From Serratia liquefaciens (GTDB lineage Bacteria; Pseudomonadota; Gammaproteobacteria; Enterobacterales; Enterobacteriaceae), in contig JAAXZN010000004.1 of NCBI GenBank assembly GCA_012719855.1, positions 47,725 to 111,724 of the forward strand: DNA of 64,000 nt, in the 5' to 3' direction. Both the position numbers and the translations under genes were made by a program. Below are positions 1 to 9,517 of this stretch, one piece after another (the stretch's first letter is position 1; every line of letters starts with the position of its first letter). Under the pieces are notes generated by a model, which did not search any database, was not told where the DNA came from, and saw only the letters and a program-made list of their open reading frames with translations.

Positions 1-885
1 GCCGATGAAGAAGGGACGCGCTTTAGCGTCGCCCTGCTGGGCAGCCGAGGCATTACCGGCCAGTGGCCGGCCGACTGGTTGGATCGCACCGATGCCGAGG
101 GTATCAGCGTGGCGCAGGCGTTGCGCGAGTTTGGCCTGGATCCGGCGGCGGTGGTTGAGGCGCGGCGAGCGCCAGGTGATATCTGCGCCTATCTGGAATT
201 GCACATTGAACAGGGGCCCTGCCTGGAAGCCGCCGATCTGGCTCTGGGCGTGGTGACGGCGATTAACGGCGCGCGTCGACTCCATTGCACCTTTAGCGGC
301 GAGGCGGGCCATGCAGGCACGGTGCCGATGGGGCAACGCAAAGACGCCTTGGCGGCCGCGGCGGAGTGGATGGTGGCGGTTGAAGCGATAACCCGCACCC
401 GCGATGAACATTTGGTGGCGACTGTCGGCTGTATCGAAAGCCTTCCGGGGGCGGTCAACGTCATTCCCGGTGAGGTGAAACTGTCGCTGGACGTTCGCGG
501 TCCGCAAGATGGCCCGCTGGCAGCGTTGCTTGCACAACTGTTGGAGCGGGCGCAGGAAATTTGTGCTCGTCGCGGATTAGGGTTTGCCAGCGAGGAGTTT
601 TATCGCATAAATGCAACGGAATGTGATGCAAATTTGCAGCAACGTTGGCAGCAGAGCGTGGAGGCGGTGCAGGGTCGCAGCATGGCTTTGCCCAGCGGTG
701 CCGGGCATGACGCGATTGCCGTGGCGGCGTGCTGGCCGGTGGGTATGCTGTTTGTCCGTTGCGATCGCGGCATCAGCCATCATCCGGCCGAAGCCGTAAG
801 CCAGGCTGATGTGGCGCTGGCTATTCAAGCCTACTGCCAGACCGTGGCCAGTTGGGAGAGTCCCGATGAATCTGCAGCAGTTTAA
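1..885 (+). CDS. Allantoate amidohydrolase-type M20 metallopeptidase (5' end outside window)
   Basis: The reading frame is open from base 1, so the N-terminus lies upstream; 294 residues are visible. The first visible residues ADEEGTRF carry the metal-binding DEE motif of the N-carbamoyl-amino-acid hydrolase / allantoate amidohydrolase branch of peptidase family M20. Later come HIEQGP, GEAGHAGTVPM in the lid domain, and the C-terminal RCDRGISHHPAE with a metal-ligand His. Allantoate amidohydrolase (AllC/HpxK type) releases ammonia and CO2 from allantoate. The next genes process urate, which favours allantoate as substrate over a carbamoyl amino acid. It overlaps uraD by 20 bp, indicating one transcript. 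The family is clear; the substrate is inferred from context. Confidence 0.88.
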   Translation, partial: ADEEGTRFSVALLGSRGITGQWPADWLDRTDAEGISVAQALREFGLDPAAVVEARRAPGDICAYLELHIEQGPCLEAADLALGVVTAINGARRLHCTFSGEAGHAGTVPMGQRKDALAAAAEWMVAVEAITRTRDEHLVATVGCIESLPGAVNVIPGEVKLSLDVRGPQDGPLAALLAQLLERAQEICARRGLGFASEEFYRINATECDANLQQRWQQSVEAVQGRSMALPSGAGHDAIAVAACWPVGMLFVRCDRGISHHPAEAVSQADVALAIQAYCQTVASWESPDESAAV

Positions 886-1366
886 TCAGTTGCCCGTGGC
901 GGAAGCCGAGCGTTTGCTGCGGCCCTGCGTGAACATTGCAACCTGGATAGCCTCCGTGATTGCGGCCCGGCCGTTCAGCAGCAGCGATGCCGCGTTGGCG
1001 GTGGCCTGGCAGGCGGCGCAGCGTTGGCGACCTGAAGAGGTCAGCCAGGCATTGGCGCAGCACCCGCGCATTGGCGAACGTGCCGCAGGCCAGGGGCAAG
1101 AGGCGCAGTTCTCCAAGCGTGAACAGTCGGCGGTCAATGCCCGGGATCCGGAATTGGCTCAGGCGCTGCTGGTGGGTAACCGGCGTTATGAACAGCAGTT
1201 TGGTCAGGTGTTTTTGATCCGTGCCGCCGGTCGAGATGGGCGAGCCATTCTGAGTGAGCTGGAACGACGCTTGAACAACGACGTGGAGCAGGAACGGCAG
1301 GAAACCGCCGAACAGCTGCGCGAAATCGTGATGCTGCGTTTTAAGGAGTTACTGAGCGATGAGTAA
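866..1366 (+). CDS. uraD: 2-oxo-4-hydroxy-4-carboxy-5-ureidoimidazoline (OHCU) decarboxylase
   Basis: UraD decarboxylates OHCU to S-allantoin, the last step of urate oxidation. The 166-residue protein has the usual length. The family HPRIGE-type motif is present with the catalytic His at residue 66, followed by S83-x-x-E86-Q87. A longer in-frame frame begins upstream, but ATG 866 gives the conserved N-terminus (MNLQQFNQLP) and follows GGGAGAG at a normal distance. The start overlaps the end of the upstream amidohydrolase gene, and the stop overlaps uraH by 8 bp, so translation is probably coupled. Confidence 0.95.
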   Translation: MNLQQFNQLPVAEAERLLRPCVNIATWIASVIAARPFSSSDAALAVAWQAAQRWRPEEVSQALAQHPRIGERAAGQGQEAQFSKREQSAVNARDPELAQALLVGNRRYEQQFGQVFLIRAAGRDGRAILSELERRLNNDVEQERQETAEQLREIVMLRFKELLSDE

Positions 1367-1694
1367 TATCAGCACCCATATTTTGGATACTTCCCTGGGG
1401 AAACCGGCGGCAAAGGTGCGAGTCTGGCTGGAACGGGAACAGCAGGGGCAATGGCGGGCGATAGCCGAAAGCACCACCGATGCCGATGGCCGCGCCCGTG
1501 AACTAACGCCGAATGAGCTGCCCGCGGGGCATTACCGCCTGCATGCCGACGTGGGCAGTTACTTTACCGCTGGTCAGCGCGAAACGCTGTACGCCACGGC
1601 GATCATCGATTTTGTCATCAAGGATGCGGCGCAGCATTACCATTTACCGCTGCTCATCAGCCCGTATTCCTATTCAACCTACCGGGGCAGCTAA
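1359..1694 (+). CDS. uraH: 5-hydroxyisourate hydrolase (transthyretin-like protein)
   Basis: UraH hydrolyses 5-hydroxyisourate to OHCU, the substrate of UraD encoded just upstream. The 111-residue protein starts with the family N-terminal strand containing His7 (ISTHILDTS) and ends with the diagnostic YRGS tetrapeptide of HIU hydrolases, which distinguishes them from vertebrate transthyretins. It overlaps uraD by 8 bp. No signal peptide is present, so it should be cytosolic. Confidence 0.97.
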   Translation: MSNISTHILDTSLGKPAAKVRVWLEREQQGQWRAIAESTTDADGRARELTPNELPAGHYRLHADVGSYFTAGQRETLYATAIIDFVIKDAAQHYHLPLLISPYSYSTYRGS

Positions 1695-1731
1695 ACGCCC
1701 TTAGCGGTTAACCCGCATTGACGAGGTATCT

Positions 1732-3084
1732 ATGGCTCTGTCTCAGGATAAGGGCGCGGCTTCGTGCTGCCCGGAAGATGAAAAACTGCCGCTGGCAAAA
1801 ACCTTCGCCTACGGCCTGCAACATATTCTGACCATGTATGGCGGCATCATTGCGCCACCGTTGATCATAGGTTCGGCTGCGGGATTAGGCGCGGCGCAAA
1901 TTGGCATGCTGGTGACGGCAGCGCTGTTTGTCAGCGGTTTGGCGACGTTATTGCAAACGCTTGGTGCACCGGGTTTCGGCTCTCGTTTGCCGTTGGTGCA
2001 GGGCGTTTCCTTTGCGGGGGTCGCGACCATGGTGACCATAGTCACTGGCGACGGCGGGTTGCCTGCGGTGTTTGGTGCGGTGATCGCGGCTTCGTTGATT
2101 GGGTTACTGATTGCGCCGTTTTTCTCGCAGATCATTCGCTATTTTCCGCCGGTAGTGACCGGCACCGTGGTCACGGTGATTGGGCTGTCGCTGATGCCGG
2201 TGGCGGTGCGCTGGGCGATGGGCGGCAACGCCAGGGCGGCAGATTGGGGATCAACCGGGAATATTGGCCTGGCGGCTTTTACGCTTGCGGTTATTTTGTT
2301 GCTGAACAAGGTGGGTTCCCCGGCGTTAAAACGGTTATCGGTGCTGCTGGCGATGGCGGTCGGCTGTGTGGTGGCCGCGTGGGTGGGCAAGCTGAACTTT
2401 GCCGCCGTAGGCCACGGGCCCTGGCTGGCATTCCCTGCGCCCTTTGCCTACGGTTGGCCAACCTTCGAGCTGAGCGCGGTGCTATCCATGCTGTTGATCG
2501 TGCTGGTATTACTCACGGAAACCACCGCCGGGCTGATGGCCGTCGGCGAGATTGTCGGTTCGCCGGTGAATGCGCGCCGTATCGCCAATGGGCTGCGTGC
2601 CGATATGTTGTCCAGCGCACTGTCGCCGGTATTCAACTCGTTTCCGCAAAGCTCGTTTGCCCAGAATATCGGGCTGGTGGCGATCACCGGCGTGAAGAGC
2701 CGCTTTGTGGTCAGCGCCGGCGGGGCGATTCTGGTGCTGCTGGGGTTGATGCCGGTTCTGGGACGGCTGGTGGCCTGCATTCCGCTGCCGGTTCTGGGCG
2801 GCGCGGGTGTGGTGCTGTTCGGCTCGGTGGCCGCCAGCGGCATCCGCACTCTGGCGAAGGTCGAGTACAAGGACAACATGAATCTGGTGGTGGTGGCGAC
2901 GGCAATTGCCTTTGGCATGATCCCGATCGTGATGCCGACCTTCTACGATCAGTTCCCGAACTGGGTGCGCACTTTGCTGCATTCAGGCATCAGTGCCTCG
3001 TGCCTGGTGGCGCTGTTGCTGAACCTGTTGTTTAACCGCATTGGAGGGACAGAAGAAAAAGCGGCGGAAGAAGAGCTTTCATGA
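1732..3084 (+). CDS. NCS2-family urate/xanthine permease
   Basis: This 450-residue polytopic membrane protein of the nucleobase:cation symporter-2 family should import urate or xanthine for the catabolic enzymes encoded upstream. Visible family features are the QH motif in the first transmembrane segment (YGLQHILTMYGG), the stretch RLPLVQGVSFAG, and the signature region ETTAGLMAVGEIVG, followed by NSFPQSSFAQNIGL. Long hydrophobic segments cover most of the chain. A GAGG ribosome-binding site precedes ATG 1732. It is 37 bp after uraH and is likely the last gene of the operon. The exact purine transported cannot be read from the sequence. Confidence 0.92.
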   Translation: MALSQDKGAASCCPEDEKLPLAKTFAYGLQHILTMYGGIIAPPLIIGSAAGLGAAQIGMLVTAALFVSGLATLLQTLGAPGFGSRLPLVQGVSFAGVATMVTIVTGDGGLPAVFGAVIAASLIGLLIAPFFSQIIRYFPPVVTGTVVTVIGLSLMPVAVRWAMGGNARAADWGSTGNIGLAAFTLAVILLLNKVGSPALKRLSVLLAMAVGCVVAAWVGKLNFAAVGHGPWLAFPAPFAYGWPTFELSAVLSMLLIVLVLLTETTAGLMAVGEIVGSPVNARRIANGLRADMLSSALSPVFNSFPQSSFAQNIGLVAITGVKSRFVVSAGGAILVLLGLMPVLGRLVACIPLPVLGGAGVVLFGSVAASGIRTLAKVEYKDNMNLVVVATAIAFGMIPIVMPTFYDQFPNWVRTLLHSGISASCLVALLLNLLFNRIGGTEEKAAEEELS

Positions 3085-3089
3085 AACAA

Positions 3090-3117
3090 CGGGCGCGGTG
3101 TACCGGTACCGCGCCCG
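3090..3117. terminator. Hairpin between convergent permease and yafV
   Basis: A GC-rich inverted repeat with a 10-bp stem (CGGGCGCGGT pairing with ACCGCGCCCG) and an 8-nt loop sits between the permease stop codon and the convergent yafV stop codon. There is no T-run on either strand, so it is a structural candidate for a shared terminator rather than a textbook intrinsic one. Confidence 0.5.
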
Positions 3118-3123
3118 GAATGC

Positions 3124-3897
3124 TTAATCGTGGCGCAGAAAACTGTCGGCATCTCGCCAGGCCGGGAAGGCGCTGCGATAGCTTTGCAGGGTTTCCAGCG
3201 ACAGTTCCGCGTCCAGCCGTGCGGCAATACCGGGCTCCGCCTGCGCCAGCGTTTCGCCCTGTGGGCTGAGGATCAGGCTGTCACCGCTGTAGTTCAGACC
3301 GTTGCCGTCTTCGCCGACGCGGTTGCAACCGGCCACATAGACCTGATTCTCAATGGCGCGTGCCGCCAGCAGCGTTTGCCAGTGTTTGCTGCGTGGTGCC
3401 GGCCAATTGGCGACGTACAGCGCCAGATCGTAATCCTGCTGGTAGCGAGACCAGACCGGAAAACGCAGGTCGTAGCAGATTTGCGGCAGGATGCGCCAGC
3501 CGCGCCATTCGAAGATTTCACGCCGTTTGCCTGCCTGATAGTGCAGGTGTTCACCCGCCATGCGAAACAGGTGGCGCTTATCGTAGGCATGTACCCGGCC
3601 GTTGGGCTCCACCAGCAGGAAACGGTTAACCGCGCCCTCGGCGGTTTTCAGCGCCACGCTGCCGCCAATCAGCGCGTTACTTTTGTTCGCCCAGCCGTGC
3701 AGCCAGTCAATCACCTGCTGTTCCGGCAGCGCACTTTCCCCGGCATCCATAGCAAAACCGGTAGTAAACATCTCCGGCAATACGATCAGATCGCGGCTGC
3801 TCAAGGGGGCCAGCAAGGCGTCAAAATGTTGCAGATTGGCTTGGCCATCGCGCCACACCAGGGGTTGCTGCAACAGGGTAATTTTTAAAGTCGACAT
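3124..3897 (-). CDS. yafV: Omega-amidase YafV (nitrilase superfamily)
   Basis: YafV hydrolyses 2-oxoglutaramate and 2-oxosuccinamate-type omega-amides. The catalytic triad of the nitrilase superfamily can be placed at E42 (LPEMFTTGF), K107 (YDKRHLFRM) and C141 (ICYDLRFPVW) in a 257-residue protein of normal length. It lies downstream of and overlaps the ybdL aminotransferase by 13 bp. This pairing makes sense: glutamine- or asparagine-dependent transamination of 4-methylthio-2-oxobutyrate yields an omega-amido keto acid, which the amidase removes, driving methionine salvage forward. That link is established for omega-amidase / MtnE pairs and is inferred here from the gene order. Confidence 0.95.
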   Translation of the reverse strand: MSTLKITLLQQPLVWRDGQANLQHFDALLAPLSSRDLIVLPEMFTTGFAMDAGESALPEQQVIDWLHGWANKSNALIGGSVALKTAEGAVNRFLLVEPNGRVHAYDKRHLFRMAGEHLHYQAGKRREIFEWRGWRILPQICYDLRFPVWSRYQQDYDLALYVANWPAPRSKHWQTLLAARAIENQVYVAGCNRVGEDGNGLNYSGDSLILSPQGETLAQAEPGIAARLDAELSLETLQSYRSAFPAWRDADSFLRHD

Positions 3898-5045
3898 AAC
3901 CGCTCCGCAGCTGCATCCAGCGTGGCATCCTGTTTAGCGAAGCACAGCCGGATCAATTTATGAGGGAAAGGATCGGCACAGAAGACCGACAGCGGGATCG
4001 CCGCCACGCCTACGTGCTCGGTTAACCAATGGCAAAATGCCACGTCGTCCAGATCCGAGACGGCGCTGTAATCCGCCAGTAAGAAGTATGTCCCTTCGCA
4101 GGGTAAAATTTCCAGTCGGCTATTGGACAGCGCCTGCACGAAACGGTCGCGCTTGGTGCGGTAAAACGCTGAGAGCTGCTGCCAGTGTTCCGGCTCGCTG
4201 CGCAGCATATCGGCCAGCGCCAACTGTGCCGGGGTGTTAACCGAGAAGGTCAGGTACTGATGTACCTTGCGCACTTCCGCACTCAGCGCTGCCGGCGCGA
4301 CGCAATAACCCACTTTCCAGCCGGTCATGTGGAAGGTTTTACCGAAAGATGACACCGCAATGGCGCGTTGGCGCAGCTGCGGGTGGGCCAGCACGCTGGC
4401 ATGCCCCCCTTTGGCGAAACAAATGTGCTCGTAGACTTCATCGCTGAGCACATAGATTTCACGATCGCTGATGGCATGCCACAGCTGCTGCATATCTTCG
4501 GCCTGCCAGGCGGTGGCGGAAGGGTTGTGCGGCGTATTGAGGATCACCAGGCGGGTGCGGGGCGACAATAATTCTTCGAACTGTCGCCAATCGACGCTAA
4601 AGGTCGGTGGCTGCAGAGCAATGCGTTTCAGCGTACCGCCGGACAAGGTGACCGCCGGCGCATAGCTGTCATAGCTGGGATCGAAGCAAATCACTTCATC
4701 ACCGGGACGCACCAGCGCGCTGATGGCGGCGAACAGCGCTTCGGTAGCCCCCGCCGTGACGGTAACCTCGGTGGTCGCATCCGGCAGCCAGCCATACAGC
4801 GCCGCCGTTTTCTCGGCGATGGCTTCGCGCAGGGGCGCGACGCCGGTCATCGGTGCATATTGGTTTGCGCCCTGGCTGACATGCCAGGTCAGACGCTCTT
4901 TCAGGTAGTCCGGGCCATCGAAATCGGGGAAGCCTTGCGACAGGTTGATCGCCTGATGCTGCGCTGCCAGCGCGCTCATCTGAGAGAAAATGGTGGTGCC
5001 CAGAGCGGGCAGTTTGCTTTCGGGAATCAATGCTGAAGTGCTCAT
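3885..5045 (-). CDS. ybdL: Methionine aminotransferase (class I/II PLP)
   Basis: A fold-type I aminotransferase of 386 residues with the PLP-binding lysine at K236 in SSFGKTFHMTGWKVGY, the NTPHNPSA motif, and SDEVYEHICF. It resembles E. coli YbdL, which is specific for methionine and the aromatic amino acids. Its position divergent from mtnBCD and upstream of yafV indicates that it re-aminates 4-methylthio-2-oxobutyrate to methionine as the final step of the salvage pathway. The region between it and mtnB carries MetJ-like boxes. ATG 5045 is followed by a typical N-terminus; a weak CCAGGAG precedes it. Confidence 0.94.
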   Translation of the reverse strand: MSTSALIPESKLPALGTTIFSQMSALAAQHQAINLSQGFPDFDGPDYLKERLTWHVSQGANQYAPMTGVAPLREAIAEKTAALYGWLPDATTEVTVTAGATEALFAAISALVRPGDEVICFDPSYDSYAPAVTLSGGTLKRIALQPPTFSVDWRQFEELLSPRTRLVILNTPHNPSATAWQAEDMQQLWHAISDREIYVLSDEVYEHICFAKGGHASVLAHPQLRQRAIAVSSFGKTFHMTGWKVGYCVAPAALSAEVRKVHQYLTFSVNTPAQLALADMLRSEPEHWQQLSAFYRTKRDRFVQALSNSRLEILPCEGTYFLLADYSAVSDLDDVAFCHWLTEHVGVAAIPLSVFCADPFPHKLIRLCFAKQDATLDAAAERLCRL

Positions 5046-5111
5046 AGCAGGCTAATACTCCTGGCGCTTATGTTGCCGTCAATATAACACGATGTTAGTA
5101 TTTGGCAATCA

Positions 5112-5127
5112 AGACGCTTAGATGGCT
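5112..5127. promoter_or_regulatory. Tandem MetJ-box-like operator between ybdL and mtnB
   Basis: Two abutting 8-mers, AGACGCTT (5112-5119) and AGATGGCT (5120-5127), each match 6 of 8 positions of the met box consensus AGACGTCT; a weaker third unit (AAATGAAG) follows. MetJ binds tandem 8-bp boxes without spacers, which is the arrangement here. The site lies 67 bp from the ybdL start and 80 bp from the mtnB start, so it could control both divergent units. Binding is inferred. Confidence 0.6.
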
Positions 5128-5207
5128 AAATGAAGAAAAAATCTAATCATTAATCAAATCATTCTAAGCTTCACCTGCTGGACGACCTTACTGACCGGGA
5201 AACGATA

Positions 5208-5822
5208 ATGACCGAAAATCCGCAACTTACAGCGCTGTTGTCTACCTGTCACTGGATTGGCGAAAAGGGCTGGTGCCCGGCGACCGGCGGCAACATGTCG
5301 CTGCGTCTTGATGACCGGCACTGTCTGGTGACCGAATCCGGCAAGGATAAAGGCAGCCTGAGCGAATCGGATTTCCTGCTGGTGGAAACGGCCACCAACC
5401 ATGTGCCGAGCGGCCGCACGCCCTCGGCGGAAACCGGCCTGCATACCCTGATTTACCGGCTGTATCCGCAGATTGGCGCGGTGTTGCATACGCATTCGGT
5501 GAATGCGACAGTGTTGTCACGCGTTGAATCCAGTGAGCGTTTGGTGCTGCAGGGTTATGAGATGCAAAAATCTCTCGCCGGGCAGAGCTCTCATCTGGAT
5601 ACCGTAGCGATCCCCATTTTCGACAACGATCAGGACATCCCGCGCTTGGCCGCGCGCGTCGCGGCCTATGCCGAAGTGACGCCATTGCAGTACGGTTTTC
5701 TGGTGCGGGGTCACGGCCTGTATTGCTGGGGCCGCCAGGTTGCGGAGGCTCGTCGTCACCTTGAAGGGCTGGAATTCCTGTTCCAGTGCGAACTGCAACG
5801 CCGTTTACTGGAGGCAAAATGA
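5208..5822 (+). CDS. mtnB: Methylthioribulose-1-phosphate dehydratase
   Basis: MtnB dehydrates 5-methylthioribulose-1-phosphate to the 2,3-diketo product in the methionine salvage pathway. The 204-residue class II aldolase/adducin-fold protein shows the Zn-binding HTH (H94, H96), the third zinc His in [10 protein letters not shown], and the N-terminal ATGGNMSLR phosphate-binding segment. Its stop codon overlaps the mtnC start in ATGA, so mtnB, mtnC and mtnD form a tightly coupled operon. Confidence 0.97.
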   Translation: MTENPQLTALLSTCHWIGEKGWCPATGGNMSLRLDDRHCLVTESGKDKGSLSESDFLLVETATNHVPSGRTPSAETGLHTLIYRLYPQIGAVLHTHSVNATVLSRVESSERLVLQGYEMQKSLAGQSSHLDTVAIPIFDNDQDIPRLAARVAAYAEVTPLQYGFLVRGHGLYCWGRQVAEARRHLEGLEFLFQCELQRRLLEAK

Positions 5823-6508
5823 TCCGCGCCATCGTCACTGACATTGAAGGTACCACCAGCGATATCCGCTTTGTTCATCAGGTGCTGTTTCCCTATGCGC
5901 GTGAACGTTTGGCAACGTTTATCCGTCAGCACCAGGCAGAGGCTGAGGTGGCTGCGCCGCTGGCTGCCTTGCGGCGTGAGATTGACCAACCGCAGGCGGA
6001 TATTGAGCAACTTATTGCCGCGCTCTACCGTTTTATGGACGAAGATCGCAAATCCACTGCGCTGAAGGCACTGCAAGGCATCATCTGGCGCAGTGGCTAC
6101 CACAACGGTGATTTCCGCGGGCATTTATACCCTGAAGTGGCTGGGCAGCTGAGCGCCTGGCAGCAGCAGGGGCTGAAGCTATACGTCTACTCTTCCGGCT
6201 CGGTGGAAGCGCAGAAACTGCTGTTCGGCAACAGTGATGCCGGCGATCTGCAGCCATTGTTCAGCGGGTATTTCGATACCCACGTCGGGGCCAAGCGTGA
6301 CACCGCCTCGTACCGCAATATTGCCAATGAAATCGGTATCGCCGCCAACGAGCTACTGTTCCTTTCTGATATTCACCAAGAGCTGGACGCCGCGCGAGCC
6401 GCCGGTTGGCACACCTGTCAGCTGATCCGCGACGACGCCGATGCGCAGAGCCGGCACCCGCAGGTTAACCGTTTTGATCAGATCGATTTAGGGGAGTTTG
6501 CCTCATGA
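5819..6508 (+). CDS. mtnC: Acireductone synthase (enolase-phosphatase E1)
   Basis: MtnC is the bifunctional enolase-phosphatase that converts the 2,3-diketo-1-phosphate to acireductone. The HAD nucleophile motif is at the extreme N-terminus ([11 protein letters not shown]8), with the motif II YSSGS and the motif [16 protein letters not shown]. The 229-residue length is normal. ATG 5819 is preferred to an upstream in-frame start because it places DIEGT at residue 8 and overlaps the mtnB stop by 4 bp (ATGA). Confidence 0.97.
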   Translation: MIRAIVTDIEGTTSDIRFVHQVLFPYARERLATFIRQHQAEAEVAAPLAALRREIDQPQADIEQLIAALYRFMDEDRKSTALKALQGIIWRSGYHNGDFRGHLYPEVAGQLSAWQQQGLKLYVYSSGSVEAQKLLFGNSDAGDLQPLFSGYFDTHVGAKRDTASYRNIANEIGIAANELLFLSDIHQELDAARAAGWHTCQLIRDDADAQSRHPQVNRFDQIDLGEFAS

Positions 6509-7047
6509 GTGGATTGACGATTTTCAGCGATAAAGAGCCGCAGCAGCCGCTATGGCAAAGCCGTGACGCTGAAGCTATTCAGCAGCAACTGGCACAAATC
6601 GGCGTGCGTTTTGAACGCTGGCAGGCCGATCGTGAACTGGGCGACAACCCGGAGCCGGCGGCGGTGATTGCCGCCTACCAGCATGAAATTGACCGTCTGG
6701 TGGCGGAAAAAGGCTACCAGAGTTGGGATGTGATCAGCATGCGTCCGGACAACGCCCAGCGCGAAGTGCTGCGCGAGAAGTTTCTTTCCGAACACACCCA
6801 TGGTGAAGATGAAGTGCGGTTCTTTGTCGAAGGCGCGGGGCTGTTTTGTCTGCATCTGAACGGCAAGATCTACCAGATCCTGTGCGAGAAGAACGATCTG
6901 ATTTCCGTGCCGGCAGACACTCGCCATTGGTTTGACATGGGATCGGCGCCGAATTTCACGGCGATCCGCGTGTTCGATAACCCGGAAGGCTGGGTGGCGC
7001 ATTTCACCGGCGATAAAATCGCCGATGCTTATCCGCGTCTCAACTGA
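6505..7047 (+). CDS. mtnD: Acireductone dioxygenase (cupin)
   Basis: MtnD oxidises acireductone with O2: the Fe form yields 4-methylthio-2-oxobutyrate and formate, the Ni form is off-pathway and releases CO. The 180-residue cupin keeps all metal ligands: H97, H99 and E103 in EHTHGEDE, and H141 in DTRHWFDMG. It overlaps mtnC by 4 bp. The metal used cannot be told from sequence. Its keto acid product is the substrate of the YbdL aminotransferase encoded on the other side of the shared promoter region. Confidence 0.97.
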   Translation: MSGLTIFSDKEPQQPLWQSRDAEAIQQQLAQIGVRFERWQADRELGDNPEPAAVIAAYQHEIDRLVAEKGYQSWDVISMRPDNAQREVLREKFLSEHTHGEDEVRFFVEGAGLFCLHLNGKIYQILCEKNDLISVPADTRHWFDMGSAPNFTAIRVFDNPEGWVAHFTGDKIADAYPRLN

Positions 7048-7053
7048 TACTGC

Positions 7054-7076
7054 GCGGGCGTTAGCCTAACGCCCGC
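7054..7076. terminator. Hairpin at the mtnD/mtnA convergent junction
   Basis: A near-perfect palindrome (GCGGGCGTTAG paired with CTAACGCCCGC) lies just after mtnD and includes the mtnA stop codon. No T-run follows on either strand, so it is a weak candidate for a bidirectional terminator. Confidence 0.45.
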
Positions 7077-8089
7077 TGGAAAATCCCATCATTGACCTGC
7101 TGTGGCGAAATCACGCCGCTGTCAAATACCCAACCGCTGATAAGCTTCGCCGGCGTGACGTCAAACGCCGGGTTGTAAACTGGCGCACCGGTTGGTGCCC
7201 ATTGGCATGAGCCAAAACTGCCCGACACGCCGGTCACCTCAGTTGCGGCGCGCTGCTCGATAGGGATGGCTGCGCCGCTCGGACAGTGGGGATCGTGCGT
7301 TGTATGCGGGGCGGCGACGTAGAATGGGATGTTGTGGTAATGCGCCAGGACCGCCAGGCTGTAAGTGCCAATTTTATTGGCGACGTCACCGTTGGCGGCG
7401 ATGCGATCGGCACCCACCCAGACGGCGTCGACCTGGCCCTGCGCCATCAGGCTGGCGGCCATGGCGTCGCAAATCAACCGATAAGGAATACCCAACTCGC
7501 CCAGCTCCCAGGCGGTCAAACGGCCCCCCTGCAGCAACGGTCGGGTTTCATCCACCCACACCTGTTGCACTTTTCCCTGCTGATGGGCGCGCAACAGCAC
7601 GCCGATGGCGGTACCGATGCCGGCGGTGGCTAACCCACCGGTGTTGCAATGGGTCAACAGACGGCTGCCGGGCTTGACCAGCTCGGCCCCGTGGTCGGCA
7701 ATGCGATCGCACAATTTGCGGTCTTCTTCCACTAACCGCAAGGCTTCTTCCACCATCGCCGGCACCCAGTGCGGTTGTGCCAGCGCCAGCTTCATACGGT
7801 CCAGATTGTTCATCAGATTGACCGCCGTCGGCCTTGAAGCACGCAGAGTGATCAGCGCTTGCTCAAGCTGTTCACGCGGCAACCCACGTTCTGCCAACAG
7901 GGCCAACAGCAGGCTGGCGGACAGGCCGATCAGCGGGGCGCCCCGCACCCGCAAGCTGTGAATATGCTCAACCAGCTCCTCTACGCTGTCGCAGGTTCGC
8001 CACTGTTTTTCCTGCGGCAAAGCCTGCTGATCGAGGATCCAAAGTCGGTTGTCACTCAGGGTCAAACTGGTGGTGTTAAGCGCTTGCAT
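7061..8089 (-). CDS. mtnA: S-methyl-5-thioribose-1-phosphate isomerase
   Basis: MtnA isomerises methylthioribose-1-phosphate to the ribulose form used by MtnB. The protein belongs to the eIF2B-alpha/MtnA family; its 342 residues include the catalytic-Cys segment [12 protein letters not shown], the Asp-containing [18 protein letters not shown], and the C-terminal [11 protein letters not shown]. It diverges from mtnK, which makes its substrate, and the intergenic region carries a strong MetJ-box array. Confidence 0.97.
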   Translation of the reverse strand: MQALNTTSLTLSDNRLWILDQQALPQEKQWRTCDSVEELVEHIHSLRVRGAPLIGLSASLLLALLAERGLPREQLEQALITLRASRPTAVNLMNNLDRMKLALAQPHWVPAMVEEALRLVEEDRKLCDRIADHGAELVKPGSRLLTHCNTGGLATAGIGTAIGVLLRAHQQGKVQQVWVDETRPLLQGGRLTAWELGELGIPYRLICDAMAASLMAQGQVDAVWVGADRIAANGDVANKIGTYSLAVLAHYHNIPFYVAAPHTTHDPHCPSGAAIPIEQRAATEVTGVSGSFGSCQWAPTGAPVYNPAFDVTPAKLISGWVFDSGVISPQQVNDGIFQRALG

Positions 8090-8153
8090 CGGCGGTTAAT
8101 TCCTTGTTGCGTAGTTATTGCATCTGGAAAGCTATTCTGCCAACATGACTTCC

Positions 8154-8185
8154 AGATGTATAGACGTCCAAATGCTTTTACGTCT
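8154..8185. promoter_or_regulatory. Four-unit MetJ-box array between mtnA and mtnK
   Basis: Four consecutive 8-mers without spacers run AGATGTAT (6/8 to AGACGTCT), AGACGTCC (7/8), AAATGCTT (4/8) and TTACGTCT (6/8). This tandem layout is how MetJ operators are built. The array lies 64 bp upstream of mtnA and 48 bp upstream of mtnK, so methionine/SAM repression of both divergent genes is expected. It is a better match than the operator near ybdL/mtnB. Confidence 0.78.
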
Positions 8186-8233
8186 AAAAAATAATAATCG
8201 TTGTGTCAGAGAGACAGGAAAGAGGGGTTGGGA

Positions 8234-9433
8234 ATGTCGCATTATCGTACGTTTACTGCTGCCGATGCCGTTGAGTATGCCCGCCAATACGGGCAGTTAG
8301 CCGATCCGCAGGCGCTGGTGAGCGCTGATGAGATTGGTGACGGCAATCTGAACCTGGTGTTCAAGATCCGCGATCGCGACGGCGTGAGCAGGGTGATCGT
8401 TAAACAGGCGCTGCCGTACGTACGCTGCGTGGGCGAATCCTGGCCACTGACCCTGGATCGGGCGCGAATCGAAGCGGAAACCCTGTTGATCCACGGCGGT
8501 TTTTGCCCAAGGCATACGGTAAAAGTATTGCATCACGATCCCGAGCTGGCGGTGATGGTGCAGGAAGATCTTTCCGACCACCACATCTGGCGCAGTGAAT
8601 TGCTCAAGGGCCACTATTACCCTCTGGCGGCCGGGCAACTGGCAGAATATTTGGCGCAGACCCTGTTTCATACCTCCGACTTTTATCAGACGGCACAGGC
8701 GAAAAAAGCCGAAGTCAGCCGCTTCACCAACCCAGAACTGTGCCAGATCACCGAAGATCTTTTCTTTACCGATCCCTATATCGATCATGAGCGTAATCAG
8801 TTTGATCCTGCGCTGTTGCCCCAGGTGCTAGAGCTGCGTGACGATTCAGCGTTGAAGCTGGCGGTGGCAGGACTGAAACACCGCTTTTTGAGCAAGGCGG
8901 AAGCGTTGCTGCACGGCGACATCCACAGCGGCTCAATTTTTGTTGCGGAAGGCAAGTTGAAGGCGATAGACGCCGAGTTTGGTTTCTATGGCCCGATCGG
9001 GTTTGACGTCGGCAGCGCCTTGGGCAATCTGTTGCTGAACTACTGCGGCCTGCCGGGGCTGTTAGGGCCGCGTGACGCCGCTGCCGGGCGAGAACAACGC
9101 CTGCAGGATGTGCGCGAACTCTGGCTGATTTTTGCCGATCGCTTCCTGGCGCTGTGTCACCAATACACTCGTGAGCCGGCGCTGGCGGTGCCGGGTTACG
9201 CCGAGCAGTTCCTGCAGCAGGTGTGGGCGGATGCAGTAGGTTACTGTGGCAGCGAACTGATTCGCCGCACTATTGGTCTGGCACACGTTGCCGATCTGGA
9301 CAGTATTAGTGATGCCGATATGCGAGCAGAATGCCAGCGCCACGCATTGAGTCTGGGCCGCGCGTTGATCGTTAATGCGTCGCAGATCGAACATATCGAT
9401 GCGCTGCTGGCGCGGATCCGCCAAAACGGCTAG
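8234..9433 (+). CDS. mtnK: S-methyl-5-thioribose kinase
   Basis: MtnK phosphorylates methylthioribose (from methylthioadenosine nucleosidase) to methylthioribose-1-phosphate for MtnA. The 399-residue protein-kinase-fold enzyme has the Brenner-type catalytic loop [10 protein letters not shown] and the metal-binding [14 protein letters not shown] codon at 8201 opens the same frame, but ATG 8234 follows an AGAGGGG-containing leader and gives the conserved start MSHYRTFTA. The presence of mtnK indicates the Klebsiella-type two-step route rather than an MTA phosphorylase. Confidence 0.96.
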   Translation: MSHYRTFTAADAVEYARQYGQLADPQALVSADEIGDGNLNLVFKIRDRDGVSRVIVKQALPYVRCVGESWPLTLDRARIEAETLLIHGGFCPRHTVKVLHHDPELAVMVQEDLSDHHIWRSELLKGHYYPLAAGQLAEYLAQTLFHTSDFYQTAQAKKAEVSRFTNPELCQITEDLFFTDPYIDHERNQFDPALLPQVLELRDDSALKLAVAGLKHRFLSKAEALLHGDIHSGSIFVAEGKLKAIDAEFGFYGPIGFDVGSALGNLLLNYCGLPGLLGPRDAAAGREQRLQDVRELWLIFADRFLALCHQYTREPALAVPGYAEQFLQQVWADAVGYCGSELIRRTIGLAHVADLDSISDADMRAECQRHALSLGRALIVNASQIEHIDALLARIRQNG

Positions 9434-9517
9434 TAGCTTGACGGATACGGGAGGAAGGGTGCTCATGGATCTGTCTTAACAACCAACAGGCGGGGCAAGC
9501 CCCGCCGTTGGGTTGCC

